64,000 bases of DNA from Portibacter lacus (GCF_021533215.1 NZ_JAJNKA010000003.1:496001-560000), one strand, 5' to 3'; shown: positions 34,684-44,697, numbered from the stretch's first letter. A program made the numbers and translations. Notes: generated by a model from the letters alone, not told the origin.

Positions 34684-35385
34684 ATGAATGCAGTTATAAC
34701 AGGAGGAACAAAAGGTATAGGAAAAGCAATTGCATCACTACTCGCAGAGCAAGGTGCTAATCTCGCAATTTGCTCTAGAAATGGAGAGGAATTAGCGACG
34801 ATGAAGAAAGAATTCGAGCAAAAATATCCTAAGATTGATTTCATAATCACAGAAACAGACGTCAGTAAGAAAAACGAAGTTGAAAAGTTCGCTGCTGAAA
34901 TTTTATCTAAATGGTCTCGGATAGACATGCTCGTAAACAATGCTGGCGTATTCTTACCTGGTGAGATTCACCAAGAAGAAGAAGGCAAACTAGAATCCCA
35001 AATTGAAACCAACTTATACTCTGCTTATCATCTTACAAGAGCACTGATGCCTACTTTCTTAAATCAAAATCAAGGGCATATTTTCAATATGTGTTCCGTG
35101 GCTAGTTTAATCGCTTATCCGAATGGCGGTTCTTACTCCATTTCGAAATTTGCATTACTCGGATTTTCGAAAGTACTTCGTGAAGAATTAAAAGACAAAG
35201 GCATAAAAGTGACCGCTGTAATGCCTGGAGCTACTTGGTCTAATTCATGGGCAGGAGTAGAGTTACCTGAAGAAAGGCTGATGAAAGCGGATGACATTGC
35301 TCAAGCAATCTGGTCAGCATACAACCTAAGTCCAGCTGCAGTAGTAGAAGAAATTATTCTAAGACCGCAGAAAGGAGACTTGTAA
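34684..35385 (+). CDS. Short-chain dehydrogenase/reductase
   Basis: 233 residues, classical SDR. NAD(P)-binding TGGTKGIG (6-13), NNAGV (85-89), catalytic S138, Y151 and K155 (YSISK). The arginine in SRNGEE after the second strand suggests NADPH. The closing part (AQAIWSAYNLSPAAVVEEI) is like the sepiapterin-reductase/YdfG-like subgroup found in Bacteroidota. Substrate unknown. Its stop codon abuts that of the convergent M43 protease gene with no spacer. Confidence 0.85.
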   Translation: MNAVITGGTKGIGKAIASLLAEQGANLAICSRNGEELATMKKEFEQKYPKIDFIITETDVSKKNEVEKFAAEILSKWSRIDMLVNNAGVFLPGEIHQEEEGKLESQIETNLYSAYHLTRALMPTFLNQNQGHIFNMCSVASLIAYPNGGSYSISKFALLGFSKVLREELKDKGIKVTAVMPGATWSNSWAGVELPEERLMKADDIAQAIWSAYNLSPAAVVEEIILRPQKGDL

Positions 35386-36615
35386 TTAAGGAGTGATCCA
35401 TAGCGCTTCTTTAATATTCTCAAGCTTAACATCTCCATTTTTATAGACTTCCCCTTGGATCTTACCTGATTTCTGGAGGACAATTCCATTCCAGTCCATT
35501 CCACAGTCATTGTGCAATCTGGCGTTGTCTAAAATTAGCATACCTCCAGGTTCTACTGTAATCGAGCTTCCTGCTGGCATAGATAACCTGCAAGATATTT
35601 TTAACTGGCCTCCGTCTTGAATAATAACATTACCTTCTAGATCTTTGGCCCCTTGAAAGTGAACATTACTTGAAATAATTACATTCTTATTCGGATTCAA
35701 AGTACACCATCGCTGCTCTAAAAGATCTCGTTGCTTAGATCCGATTTTAGACATATTCTTCCTCATCTTGCCAATTTGACAAGGCGTAATAGCATGTTGA
35801 TTACTATTGTAATCCATCATATTATTAGAGGTTACTCCTTTGCACTTTCCTGTGGGTGTAGGTGCCCAGCAATTAGGATGTGGAGGTGTGTCTTCACAGC
35901 CATCATTTTTATTCCATGCATGACTTAGTCCCATCACATGACCTACTTCATGATTTAATAATGGACTATGGAGCCACGGTTTATCATCAGGTTTATAGAT
36001 CGTTCCTAACTTGATACTTTTCCCTAATGCAATACCCGCAGCTGATGCACTGTAAGTCCTTGACTTAATGGAATCTGGATGGTGCACCATATAAAAGACA
36101 TTGAGCATTGAGTCATTATCAACTTTGTATTTATCGATAACTGTTCTTTTATAATTATTTCGATTTTTGCCTTCATTGACATAAAAACATAAGGCATCAT
36201 CTGCATGAAAATAAATATCTTCATCTTTTAAAACATACTGATAGAGCGGATCATAAACGGGTGTTGCATTTCCTTCAGGCAAGTTCATTTTTTTATTATA
36301 AACTAATTTCCGGTTCGCTTGATAGATTAATTGTTTAGCATAATCTTTACCCGATTCTCCATAGTAGTTACTTTTCCAATCGGAAGTATTCATGAAGTGC
36401 ATATTAAGTCGGATATACTTAATGTTATCGACATGAGCATTCAGGGTATCTGGAATATAAGCGCTAATATCATTGCATGAGTTAGACTTTTTCTTGGCTT
36501 GATCTAAGTTCCATTCTGGAATATTTTCCAGCATAGGAGTAAACTCAGAAACCTGAAAAGGACACTGAAACAAGAATAATATATATAACCCGCTTAGGTA
36601 TTTAATCCTCCACAT
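35386..36615 (-). CDS. Secreted M43 (pappalysin/cytophagalysin-type) metalloprotease
   Basis: 409 residues. A hydrophobic N-terminus (~5-17) suggests export. The metzincin motif HEVGHVMGLSH gives zinc ligands H222, H226, H232 and base E223; NNMMDYN (~264-270) is the Met-turn, and paired cysteines around CEDTPPHPNC fit M43 proteases. Residues ~310-409 (NVIISSNVHFQGAKDLEGNV, then GSSITVEPGGMLILDNARL) are the opening rungs of a right-handed beta-helix. Relatives are usually far longer and end in a T9SS tail, which is absent here, so the protein may be truncated. It overlaps the 3' end of fabG by 22 bp. Confidence 0.82.
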   Translation of the reverse strand: MWRIKYLSGLYILFLFQCPFQVSEFTPMLENIPEWNLDQAKKKSNSCNDISAYIPDTLNAHVDNIKYIRLNMHFMNTSDWKSNYYGESGKDYAKQLIYQANRKLVYNKKMNLPEGNATPVYDPLYQYVLKDEDIYFHADDALCFYVNEGKNRNNYKRTVIDKYKVDNDSMLNVFYMVHHPDSIKSRTYSASAAGIALGKSIKLGTIYKPDDKPWLHSPLLNHEVGHVMGLSHAWNKNDGCEDTPPHPNCWAPTPTGKCKGVTSNNMMDYNSNQHAITPCQIGKMRKNMSKIGSKQRDLLEQRWCTLNPNKNVIISSNVHFQGAKDLEGNVIIQDGGQLKISCRLSMPAGSSITVEPGGMLILDNARLHNDCGMDWNGIVLQKSGKIQGEVYKNGDVKLENIKEALWITP

Positions 36616-37343
36616 ACGCTAATCACTTGACCTGTAATGTATTCCGAAAGATCGGATGCTAGGTACAGACAAGTATTAGCTACTTCTAGACCAGTGCCTA
36701 GTCTTTTCATCGGTATGTTAGCAAGGAAATTTTCTTTTGTCTTATCATCTAACTCTTCCGTCATGTCCGTTTCTATAAAACCCGGTGCAATCGCATTACA
36801 TCGAATACTTCGTGTTCCAACTTCTTTCGCAATAGACTTTGTGAATCCGATGATTCCTGCTTTCGATGCAGCATAGTTAGCTTGGCCAGCATTTCCGAAA
36901 ACACCCACCACAGAACTCATGTTAATGATTGATCCTTTTCGTGCTTTCAACATCGGTCGTAATACGTGCTTTGTCAGATTAAAAACTGATTTCAAATTGA
37001 CATTAATTACATCATCCCACTGCTCCTCATTCATTCTTAACATCAGCGTATCTTTCGTGATTCCCGCATTATTTATAAGAATATCTATTTTGCCAAAATC
37101 TTTAATTACCTCTTCTACTAAGCTCTGCGCTTGTTCATATGAACTGGCATCTGATTGGATAGCTTTCACCATCACTCCGTATTCTCCACTTAATCTTTCA
37201 GCAATGGCATTCGCCTTCTCTGCAGAAGATCTGTAAGTAAATGCAATGTTCGATCCTTGTTCCGCAAAACGTTCCGCGATAGCTTCTCCGATTCCTCTAG
37301 ATCCACCCGTTAAAAGGGTTACTTGTCCTGTCAATAATTTCAT
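36594..37343 (-). CDS. fabG: 3-oxoacyl-ACP reductase
   Basis: 249 residues. NADPH-binding TGGSRGIGEAIA (12-23), NNAGI (91-95), N116, S144, Y157 and K161 of the SDR active site, and the FabG-typical ending LASDLSEYITGQVISVCGG. It reduces 3-oxoacyl-ACP in fatty acid elongation. It has its own -7 element (37363-37370), suggesting transcription independent of the acyl-CoA oxidase-like gene upstream. Another fabG copy elsewhere cannot be excluded. Confidence 0.93.
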   Translation of the reverse strand: MKLLTGQVTLLTGGSRGIGEAIAERFAEQGSNIAFTYRSSAEKANAIAERLSGEYGVMVKAIQSDASSYEQAQSLVEEVIKDFGKIDILINNAGITKDTLMLRMNEEQWDDVINVNLKSVFNLTKHVLRPMLKARKGSIINMSSVVGVFGNAGQANYAASKAGIIGFTKSIAKEVGTRSIRCNAIAPGFIETDMTEELDDKTKENFLANIPMKRLGTGLEVANTCLYLASDLSEYITGQVISVCGGLNT

Positions 37344-37362
37344 TATGCTTTGTTCTTTTTTA

Positions 37363-37370
37363 CAAAGATA
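37363..37370 (-). promoter_or_regulatory. -7 element of fabG
   Basis: TATCTTTG on the minus strand, exact consensus, 20 bp before the fabG ATG and 7 bp after the stop codon of the upstream gene (37377). Confidence 0.5.
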
Positions 37371-37376
37371 AAATTT

Positions 37377-39698
37377 TTACGATTCCACGATCTTTGCTCC
37401 TAATAATTCGTCAGGAATATTAAAAGCGGTTACTAAATTTAGTACTTCTGGTCGTAGTTCTTGGATCAATTTATTTACGACTCTTCTGAGTGCCTTTGTC
37501 TTAGAGCCTGTCATGTAGTCATTCTCCAAATACCAACCTTTATGATCTTGGATGGTATTTAATGCAAAAAGTTGACATAATTTTGTCAGAGCAGCTCTAC
37601 AACCTTCATCATCAGTCCTTTCTATCGTTGCATAAAAACTGTCTAGTATTACTTTTTCGACATATGCTTCGGCCATTTCCTGCATATGAATCTGGCATCT
37701 GAGATAAGCTTGGTAAGGGGTAATCCTCCTTTTTAAGTAATTCCTCATCCTTTGTCCAACAGTAATGGTCAGTTTATTCACTCTATAATTAAATGCACTG
37801 ATATGAAAATCTTTGTCTAAAAGGTGCTCTGCATTCGTATTTCTGATGGTAATCGGGTTAAGTTCGGTTAGGCTCGTTGAAAATCTATCCGCTAGAAACC
37901 TAATAATTGCCATATATCCACCGTCATTAAAGTTATCTCTGAACTCTGACATTAGTGATTTAGCAACGAGTTGTAGCAGCACTGTATTATCACCTTCGAA
38001 AGTGGTAAATATATCAGTATCCGCTTTTAGATCTGTTAATCGATTCTCCTGCAAGTATCCTTTACCACCGCACGCTTCTCTAGCTTCCTGGACCGTATCT
38101 GTACAATGCCAAGTTGCATATGACTTAAGCCCAGCAGCCAGTGTCTCAACTTCTCGCATTTCCCCTGTACCATATTGTTTCGCATATAGCGCTTGCAAAT
38201 TATGCAATGCAAAGTTCAAAGCATACGTCTTAGCAATTCTAGGTATTAACCTTTTTTGATGAGAAGGATAGTCCATGATAAGCGTCTCTTTCTCATTATC
38301 ATTTGCTGAAAATTGACGTCGTTTCAAAGCATATTTTACTGCAATAGAGAGTGCAGATTTTGCACCAGTATTTCCAGCAATACCAACACTGACTCTTCCT
38401 GCTACAAGTGCACCAAGCATAGTGAAAAATCGCTTCGCTGGATTCTCTATCGGACTTATATAGTTACCATCCTCATCAATATCTCCGTATTTATTGAGAA
38501 GATTTTCTTTTGGAATAGTGACTTGATCAAACCATATCCTTCCATTATCGACGCCATTCAGTCCCATTTTATATCCACAATCCAATACTTTCACGCCTGG
38601 AAGGAGATTATGATGACGATCTCTTAAAGGTACCATCAAAGCATGCACACCTTCATTTTTTCCATTGACAATTAATTGAGCGAAAACTGCTGCCATTCTC
38701 GAATCCATTGCATTCCCGATGTATTCTTTTCCAGCATCGTATACTGGCGAATGAACGGTTATTAGTCCTGTTGAATGATTATATGTTGCTGTGGTTTCTA
38801 GGTCTCTAACATTCGAACCGTGCCCTGTTTCTGTCATCGCAAAACAACCTGGCAGTTTGAATGTCATCATATCATTCAAGTACTTTTCAAAATGACGTTC
38901 TGTCCCGAGTCCATATATAGCTCCGCCGAAAAGCCCAAATTGAACTCCAAATTTGATCAATAAACTCTGATCATGATAAGATACCGCTTCGAATACAGCA
39001 ATGCTTTTAGCCACTGCTCCTTTTCCACCATATTTTTCAGGAAAGGCATAAGTACTTGCGCCTTGGTCTGCTAGGTATTGAACTTGTTCAGAAACTCTTT
39101 TCCTTTGATCAGCTTTATCTCTCAGAATTTCATAACTGAAAGCTGGATCTCTAAGAAGTTTTTTTACTCGATTGATCAACTCACCATGCTCACCATCAAG
39201 TATTGCTTGCATTTTCGTAGTATCGAAACTCCCTTTATTCGAAATCTCGCTGGTCGATTTCCCTGGTTGCAACTTCGTTTCTAGAAGGGTTTTACTTATT
39301 TCGCTTCTAATGCCGAGTGCTTCTTCTATTTCTTGCAGTGCTTGCTGCGTCTTAGGTGATTTCCATACTTCATCTTGTCGATATCCTATACTACTTTGGG
39401 CTATCTTCAATCCCATTTCACTTAATCCGAGTTTTTCATTTTCATCGAATTCAGGTGCATGTTTCTTTAATTCTTGTATCCATTCTTTGAATTCTTCTGG
39501 GCTTGGTGGTTGTGCTGGATTTAACCATTTAACCAACTGGCGTTTATCACTAAATGTTAAAAAATCTAGATCTTGAATTCTCTTTCTGATAATTTTTATT
39601 TCAGATGGACTTAGAACTGAATCTGACCATGTGACATAGAAGATTGGCAATAGAGATAATATTCCGGGAGAATACTTCGACTTTGTAGCTATACTCAT
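37377..39698 (-). CDS. Acyl-CoA dehydrogenase/oxidase superfamily enzyme
   Basis: 773 residues, much longer than the ~380 of ordinary acyl-CoA dehydrogenases. An N-terminal helical extension (~1-180) precedes the FAD-binding dehydrogenase core (~185-600; GCFAMTETGHGSNVRDLETT) and a helical C-terminal domain. The motifs EACGGKGY and TFEGDNTVLLQ are those of peroxisomal-type acyl-CoA oxidases. It probably catalyses the first step of beta-oxidation; whether electrons go to oxygen or ETF cannot be read. No other beta-oxidation genes are adjacent. Confidence 0.88.
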   Translation of the reverse strand: MSIATKSKYSPGILSLLPIFYVTWSDSVLSPSEIKIIRKRIQDLDFLTFSDKRQLVKWLNPAQPPSPEEFKEWIQELKKHAPEFDENEKLGLSEMGLKIAQSSIGYRQDEVWKSPKTQQALQEIEEALGIRSEISKTLLETKLQPGKSTSEISNKGSFDTTKMQAILDGEHGELINRVKKLLRDPAFSYEILRDKADQRKRVSEQVQYLADQGASTYAFPEKYGGKGAVAKSIAVFEAVSYHDQSLLIKFGVQFGLFGGAIYGLGTERHFEKYLNDMMTFKLPGCFAMTETGHGSNVRDLETTATYNHSTGLITVHSPVYDAGKEYIGNAMDSRMAAVFAQLIVNGKNEGVHALMVPLRDRHHNLLPGVKVLDCGYKMGLNGVDNGRIWFDQVTIPKENLLNKYGDIDEDGNYISPIENPAKRFFTMLGALVAGRVSVGIAGNTGAKSALSIAVKYALKRRQFSANDNEKETLIMDYPSHQKRLIPRIAKTYALNFALHNLQALYAKQYGTGEMREVETLAAGLKSYATWHCTDTVQEAREACGGKGYLQENRLTDLKADTDIFTTFEGDNTVLLQLVAKSLMSEFRDNFNDGGYMAIIRFLADRFSTSLTELNPITIRNTNAEHLLDKDFHISAFNYRVNKLTITVGQRMRNYLKRRITPYQAYLRCQIHMQEMAEAYVEKVILDSFYATIERTDDEGCRAALTKLCQLFALNTIQDHKGWYLENDYMTGSKTKALRRVVNKLIQELRPEVLNLVTAFNIPDELLGAKIVES

Positions 39699-39897
39699 AA
39701 TTTTTCTTTGTTCGGTATTGAATTAACAATATAACAACATAGATGTGATATAGATTACGCAGAAGGACAAAAAAGTATGTTAATTATATGATAATCTTCT
39801 AATAAGTTGATTTACAATACTTCGACTCCGTCTGATTCTTAGCCTCTAATGATCATCTGAAAAGAATATTCACGATATACGAATCCTCCTTTAACAT

Positions 39898-39934
39898 AAA
39901 AAGAGACTGCCTAAGTGAAAGACAGTCTCTTTTT
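39898..39934 (-). terminator. Strong terminator of the M1 peptidase gene
   Basis: A perfect 12-bp stem AAAAAGAGACTG/CAGTCTCTTTTT with a 13-nt loop, U-rich on both strands. It lies 41 bp past the M1 stop (39976) and could also work in the plus direction. Confidence 0.85.
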
Positions 39935-39975
39935 GTATTCTTAAATAAGCAGCTTAAAACTTAAGCAACTTAATA

Positions 39976-42261
39976 TTATGCTTTTCCGTTCAGCTTATCG
40001 AACTTAGACTTCGCTTCAACCTTAGGGAAAACATTGTTTTCAGTATTGGTATCAGCTGTTTCCTTAAGTGGATCAAGAACGATGTTCGTTACTTCTTTCT
40101 CAAAAGAAAAAGTTTTTGTAATTGATTCTTCGTCCATTCTCCATACTTCTGCTGGAATTCTTTCTATCGTTTTACTTCCGTCTTTGAAAGTAAATTCTAA
40201 TATAATCGGTGTTACTAATCCACCTTTATTAGCAAACTTGATTGAATAGAAATTTTTCTTAGATGCTTCAGCGATGATTTTACTATCATCTACTTTATTT
40301 CTGTATTCACCGTACATTCTAGCATCCGTTTCAGCAAGTACAAATGGTTTCGGTCCTTTAGAAAAATCAGTTGCAGCTTCTGCTTCTTTCTTTTCCTTAG
40401 GCATTTCTACCACTTCTTCTACTTTCGATTTTTTCTTTTTCTTCTTTTTCTTCTTCTTAGATGTTTCTTCAACAGGCGTTTTATCAACAGATGCCATTTG
40501 TGGCTTAGCACCTATTTTCATCCATCTTACATCTTCTATTTCTACATCAACATGGTCTACAGTATAGAACCATCCTTTCCAGAACCAATCTAAATCAACA
40601 GCAGATGCATCCTCTAATGTTCTAAATAAATCTGCAGGTTGAGGTCTTTTGAACGCCCATCTTGTAGCATATTCTTTGAAAGCAGCATCGAATAATTCTT
40701 TACCCATGATGGTTTCTCTTAAAATATTCAATGCCGTCGCTGGCTTCGCATATGCGTTCCATCCGAATTGCTTAATCTGCTCAGAGTTCGTCATAATCGG
40801 TCTGATCTGATCTTTCGGCATACTCATGTATGGAGTAATATTAGCTGCAGGTCCTCTTCTAGAAGGAAAATCTACATATTGCTCTTGCTCTGTTAAGTAC
40901 TGTACAAAAGTATTTAACCCTTCATCCATCCAAGTCCATTGTCTCTCATCAGAGTTAATGATCATCGGGAAGAAATTGTGACCTACTTCATGAATGATAA
41001 CACCGATCATTCCATATTTTGTTCTATCTGAAACTGTACCATCTTCATTCGGTCTTCCGAAGTTGAAACAAATCATCGGGTATTCCATTCCGATAGATGC
41101 TGCGTGAACAGAAATCGCTTTAGGATAAGGATATTCAATTGTAAATTTAGAATAAGTCTTCAATGTTGCAACAACTGCCTTAGTAGACTCTTCTTCCCAA
41201 AGTGGATTTCCTTCTTTAGGATAGTAAGACATTGCTAGAGGAGCACTATTTTCTAATTGTACCGCTTGAGCATCCCAAATGAACTTTCTTGAACTAGCAA
41301 AAGCAAAATCTCTCACCATCTTAGCATCAAAAACCCAAGTTTTATTTTTGCTATCTTTTGTTTTTTCATTTTCAATGGCTTCATCTTCAGTTACAATGAT
41401 TACTGGCTTATCGAATGACTTCTTAGCCATTTCGAATCTCTTCAAATGTTCTGCAGACAAAACGTCTTTAGGATTCTGAAGTGTTCCTGTAGATGCTACA
41501 ACATGATCAGCAGGTACCGTGATTGCAACTTTGTAATCACCAAATTCTAAAGCGAACTCACCTCTTCCTAAGAATTGCTTATTCTGCCATCCATTAGCAT
41601 CATCATAAACAGCTAATCTTGGAAAAAACTGTGCAATGGTGTACAAGTAATTGTCGTCTTTAGGAAAATACTCATAACCACTTCTACCACCTTCACTCAT
41701 TCTGTCGTTGATATTGTAGTTCCAAGAGATTCTAAATTTGAATTCACCACCTGACTTAATAGGTTGTGGTACATCAATTCTCATCATCGTCTGATTGATG
41801 ATATAAGGAAGTTTATTTCCTTTATCATCTGTAACAGATACAATATTAAAACCTCTTTCTAAGTCTGGAGTGTCCATATACTGAGAAAAGATCTTAGCTG
41901 GAATTGTATCATTTTCTTTTGCTCCACCTACTGCCATTGTTTTGTAAGTATTGGAGTTCTTGTTTCTCATGTTTTGATCTAACTGGATCCATAGATAATT
42001 CAGTTGATCAGGAGAATTGTTGTGGTAGTGTATTTTTTCTGAACCTGTAATGGTTTGTTTAGCATCGTCAAGTGTGATTTCCATATCATAATCCACTTTT
42101 TGCTGCCAATAAGATTCACCCGGAGCACCGCTTCCTGTTCTGTATTCATTCGGAGTTGGTAAGTTGGTTCCTAATTGTTCGAACTTGCCTTCCCATTCTT
42201 TTTGAGCATTTATATTCAATGCAAAAAGAGAAAGTGTCAAAAAATAAAATATTTTCTTCAT
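39976..42261 (-). CDS. M1 family zinc metallopeptidase (secreted)
   Basis: 761 residues. Signal peptide (1-19, ending NINA). The gluzincin motif HEVGH gives H424, E425, H428 with the third ligand E447 in WMDEGLN, and GMEYP (391-395) is the substrate-amine loop equivalent to GAMEN. M1 enzymes remove N-terminal residues from peptides; this one is probably periplasmic or outer-membrane associated. A run of ten lysines (602-611) in a Lys/Glu-rich insert splits the C-terminal region. Single-gene unit with a strong terminator. Confidence 0.92.
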   Translation of the reverse strand: MKKIFYFLTLSLFALNINAQKEWEGKFEQLGTNLPTPNEYRTGSGAPGESYWQQKVDYDMEITLDDAKQTITGSEKIHYHNNSPDQLNYLWIQLDQNMRNKNSNTYKTMAVGGAKENDTIPAKIFSQYMDTPDLERGFNIVSVTDDKGNKLPYIINQTMMRIDVPQPIKSGGEFKFRISWNYNINDRMSEGGRSGYEYFPKDDNYLYTIAQFFPRLAVYDDANGWQNKQFLGRGEFALEFGDYKVAITVPADHVVASTGTLQNPKDVLSAEHLKRFEMAKKSFDKPVIIVTEDEAIENEKTKDSKNKTWVFDAKMVRDFAFASSRKFIWDAQAVQLENSAPLAMSYYPKEGNPLWEEESTKAVVATLKTYSKFTIEYPYPKAISVHAASIGMEYPMICFNFGRPNEDGTVSDRTKYGMIGVIIHEVGHNFFPMIINSDERQWTWMDEGLNTFVQYLTEQEQYVDFPSRRGPAANITPYMSMPKDQIRPIMTNSEQIKQFGWNAYAKPATALNILRETIMGKELFDAAFKEYATRWAFKRPQPADLFRTLEDASAVDLDWFWKGWFYTVDHVDVEIEDVRWMKIGAKPQMASVDKTPVEETSKKKKKKKKKKSKVEEVVEMPKEKKEAEAATDFSKGPKPFVLAETDARMYGEYRNKVDDSKIIAEASKKNFYSIKFANKGGLVTPIILEFTFKDGSKTIERIPAEVWRMDEESITKTFSFEKEVTNIVLDPLKETADTNTENNVFPKVEAKSKFDKLNGKA

Positions 42262-42335
42262 ATCATTGTTTAAATTACTAATAGTTCCGTGAAAATAACC
42301 CGAAACTTTATTAACACATAATCTGTTGACATAAA

Positions 42336-42827
42336 ATGAACATTATCCTTTCAATAATAACTTTATTTACATTTCAGCTCCATGAACTTCATCTGAGCAT
42401 GTCTCATATTTCATATAATGAAGAACATCATCGGATCGAAATTCAGAACCGAATTTTCTATGATGATTTAGAAAAGAGCTTGAGAATATCACTGGATAAT
42501 GAGAAGTTCGACATCTTAAAACCTGAAGAGAGTAATCTTGATTATGATTCATTATTCCAAGATTATAACAATAGAAATTTTGAAATCGCTATAAATGATT
42601 CACCTATTGAATTGTCTTTATTAGAATATGAAATTAAAGATGATGCGATCGTGATGTATTTATTCAAATCAGATGTTCCAAAAATAAACACACTAAAGGT
42701 CTTCTCCCATATTTTGTTTGAAATATTCGACGACCAAGACAATGTAGTCTCTGTTCAAGTTAACAAAAAGAGAAAGTCTAAAAAATTTAGTTACGACTCT
42801 AAACCCCTAGAAATAGAAGTAAATTAA
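42336..42827 (+). CDS. DUF6702 family protein
   Basis: 163 residues. A short hydrophobic N-terminus, then HELHLSMSHISYNEEHHRIE and IFYDDLEKSLR, which match the Bacteroidota family DUF6702 (beta-rich, typically next to M1 peptidases). Function unknown; export is likely. It is divergent from the M1 gene with a 74-bp gap and ends before a strong plus-strand terminator. Confidence 0.75.
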   Translation: MNIILSIITLFTFQLHELHLSMSHISYNEEHHRIEIQNRIFYDDLEKSLRISLDNEKFDILKPEESNLDYDSLFQDYNNRNFEIAINDSPIELSLLEYEIKDDAIVMYLFKSDVPKINTLKVFSHILFEIFDDQDNVVSVQVNKKRKSKKFSYDSKPLEIEVN

Positions 42828-43135
42828 AAAATTTGAATCTTTTTCATCAAAAAATGTGACTATCCAATCTTTGATCGTCTTAAGGATATAGAACGTGTTT
42901 ATTATCCAGAATTTTGAGACGAGTGAATTTTTAATGAAGCCTGGAAACTTCTAATGATCATCGGTCAATCTCGATAACAACTAATTGCCTAATGCCATGT
43001 CATTTCACACCCTGTTGAATGACATAAGAACATAAAACCATAAAAGTGACCGCAGCGCTAAACTACCTAATTAGCGCTGCTTTTTTTTGCGACTTTTTAA
43101 GAAGAAGATATTAAGTATAAATAGTCAACGAAGTC
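42828..43135. other. Convergent intergenic region with terminator
   Basis: 308 bp between the DUF6702 gene (plus) and the EamA transporter gene (minus). Apart from the hairpin at 43052-43088 nothing recognisable was seen. Confidence 0.5.
43052..43088 (+). terminator. Strong rho-independent terminator
   Basis: A perfect 10-bp GC-rich stem GCAGCGCTAA/TTAGCGCTGC with a 9-nt loop followed by eight T on the plus strand. It ends the DUF6702 transcript, although it lies 225 bp downstream of that stop codon. Confidence 0.85.
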
Positions 43136-44074
43136 CTAGAATGGCTTTGTAGCTCTTCTTGCTTTTCGATTCTTTATAGATAACATCAAATCAAAATTCG
43201 TATTAATAAAATAGACACCCGTAAGCATAACGCCCATGGCTACTAAGGTTTGAAAAGTTATCACTTCATTTCTAATAAACCAACCTAGAAATACAGCTAC
43301 AATAGGATGAACATAAGTGGCTGTTGCGACTTTTTCAGGAGATACTTTCTTGAGTAAGTAATTAAATGCTGAATAAGCGATAATAGAACCGAAAATGATT
43401 AGATAGGACCAACTGTAGTAGATTTTAGGAGCAAGATCTGTTAACACCAAGTCATTAAAATCTCCATTGAAATAGCTTACAATAAATATTAATACTGCCG
43501 AAATAAGCATTTGCAAGGCAGCAACCGTAAACATGGACTTTGGCAAATCGGCTTTGCTTATAAATACCGATCCCAGTCCCCAACACAGAATCGAAAATAA
43601 TATGGCAGAAATGCCTTTAATATCATCTGGACCAGCAACAACTTCTTGCTGGCTAACCAGAATATACATGCCCACCATTCCGATAAAACATCCAATAAAT
43701 TTTGTCCATTTGGGAAGGGATTTATTAATTGCCCACATAAGAAGGACTACCACTAAAGGTTCTATGGAAATTACCAAGGCGGTTACTCCTGAATCAATAA
43801 ATTGCTCAGCCCATACCGCGCCAGTTAAACCAATTCCAAGAAAGAGAATAGAAGAAATCGCAAGGTTTCGCCACTGTTTCTTAGTGGGCATTTCCCACTT
43901 TCCAATAAGTATCGTGATAAGAAGTAAAATAGCGCCAGCAATACCTATTCTAGACCAAACAAGAAAGAATGGTGGAATGGATTCAATGGCAATTATATTC
44001 GCGAGATATGTGCTTCCCCAAACAATGTATACAATAAAGAAGCAAAATAAAATTAGAAACTTCTCAGATTTCAA
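43136..44074 (-). CDS. EamA/DMT family transporter
   Basis: 312 residues, ten predicted membrane helices in two EamA repeats (~8-140 and ~153-292). Motifs such as FLVWSRIGIAGAILL and TATYVHPIVAVFLGW are typical of RhaT/YdcZ-like drug-metabolite exporters of amino acids or related metabolites. Substrate unknown. It is the last gene of a four-gene minus operon (2-bp gap from the TPR membrane protein). Confidence 0.87.
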   Translation of the reverse strand: MKSEKFLILFCFFIVYIVWGSTYLANIIAIESIPPFFLVWSRIGIAGAILLLITILIGKWEMPTKKQWRNLAISSILFLGIGLTGAVWAEQFIDSGVTALVISIEPLVVVLLMWAINKSLPKWTKFIGCFIGMVGMYILVSQQEVVAGPDDIKGISAILFSILCWGLGSVFISKADLPKSMFTVAALQMLISAVLIFIVSYFNGDFNDLVLTDLAPKIYYSWSYLIIFGSIIAYSAFNYLLKKVSPEKVATATYVHPIVAVFLGWFIRNEVITFQTLVAMGVMLTGVYFINTNFDLMLSIKNRKARRATKPF

Positions 44075-44076
44075 GT

Positions 44077-44688
44077 CTACTTCATTTTCGGTCTTCTACG
44101 CTTTCCTCCACCTCCCATCGATCGGAAACCTTTTCTTCCCATGGTAGTTGCGGCTTTCGCTTGACCTCTGTTAGAAAATGCCTTATCAAATTGCTGAATT
44201 TGCTCTTTAATCTGCCCTTCAGTTACTTTAAGTTTCTTCGCATCATTCAAATAAATCTTAGAAGCGTTCCACTTATTTTTCATGGCATTAATATTTGCCA
44301 ACTGAAGCAACACCATTGCTTTTTCGTTATCAGTAGGAAGTTTTAATGCTAACGCTTTCTGAAAAAGGTCTTCAGCTTCATTATTCTCTTTCCGATTCAT
44401 GGCAATAGATCCCTTCATGATATAATAAATAGCTCTATTGGTTACATATAAAAGTTTAGGTGACAATGTCATTCCCAATCTCTTCTCTGCACCATCAAAA
44501 TCAGTAACTTGAACAAATTTTGCTGCTGAATTCACTGTACCTAGAAGTAAGTAACTTGCAAGTAATCCTAATGAAACAAGGATAAACCAGATGCCGTACC
44601 ATACGCCAAATGCAGCTGTCAGCCAAATCCCTAATATCATTGAAACAATGATTAGAGCTATCTTTAAGTAAACATTAATCGTTAACAT
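44077..44688 (-). CDS. Membrane protein with TPR-like region and basic tail
   Basis: 203 residues. Two N-terminal membrane helices (~8-25 and ~30-50), a TPR-like helical region (~85-165; NEAEDLFQKALALKLPTDNE), and a Gly/Arg/Lys-rich end (RSMGGGGKRRRPKMK) that could contact nucleic acid or lipid head groups. I do not recognise a named family. It lies between the SAM-binding protein gene (9-bp gap) and the EamA gene. Confidence 0.6.
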   Translation of the reverse strand: MLTINVYLKIALIIVSMILGIWLTAAFGVWYGIWFILVSLGLLASYLLLGTVNSAAKFVQVTDFDGAEKRLGMTLSPKLLYVTNRAIYYIMKGSIAMNRKENNEAEDLFQKALALKLPTDNEKAMVLLQLANINAMKNKWNASKIYLNDAKKLKVTEGQIKEQIQQFDKAFSNRGQAKAATTMGRKGFRSMGGGGKRRRPKMK

Positions 44689-44697
44689 TCTTCTCGT

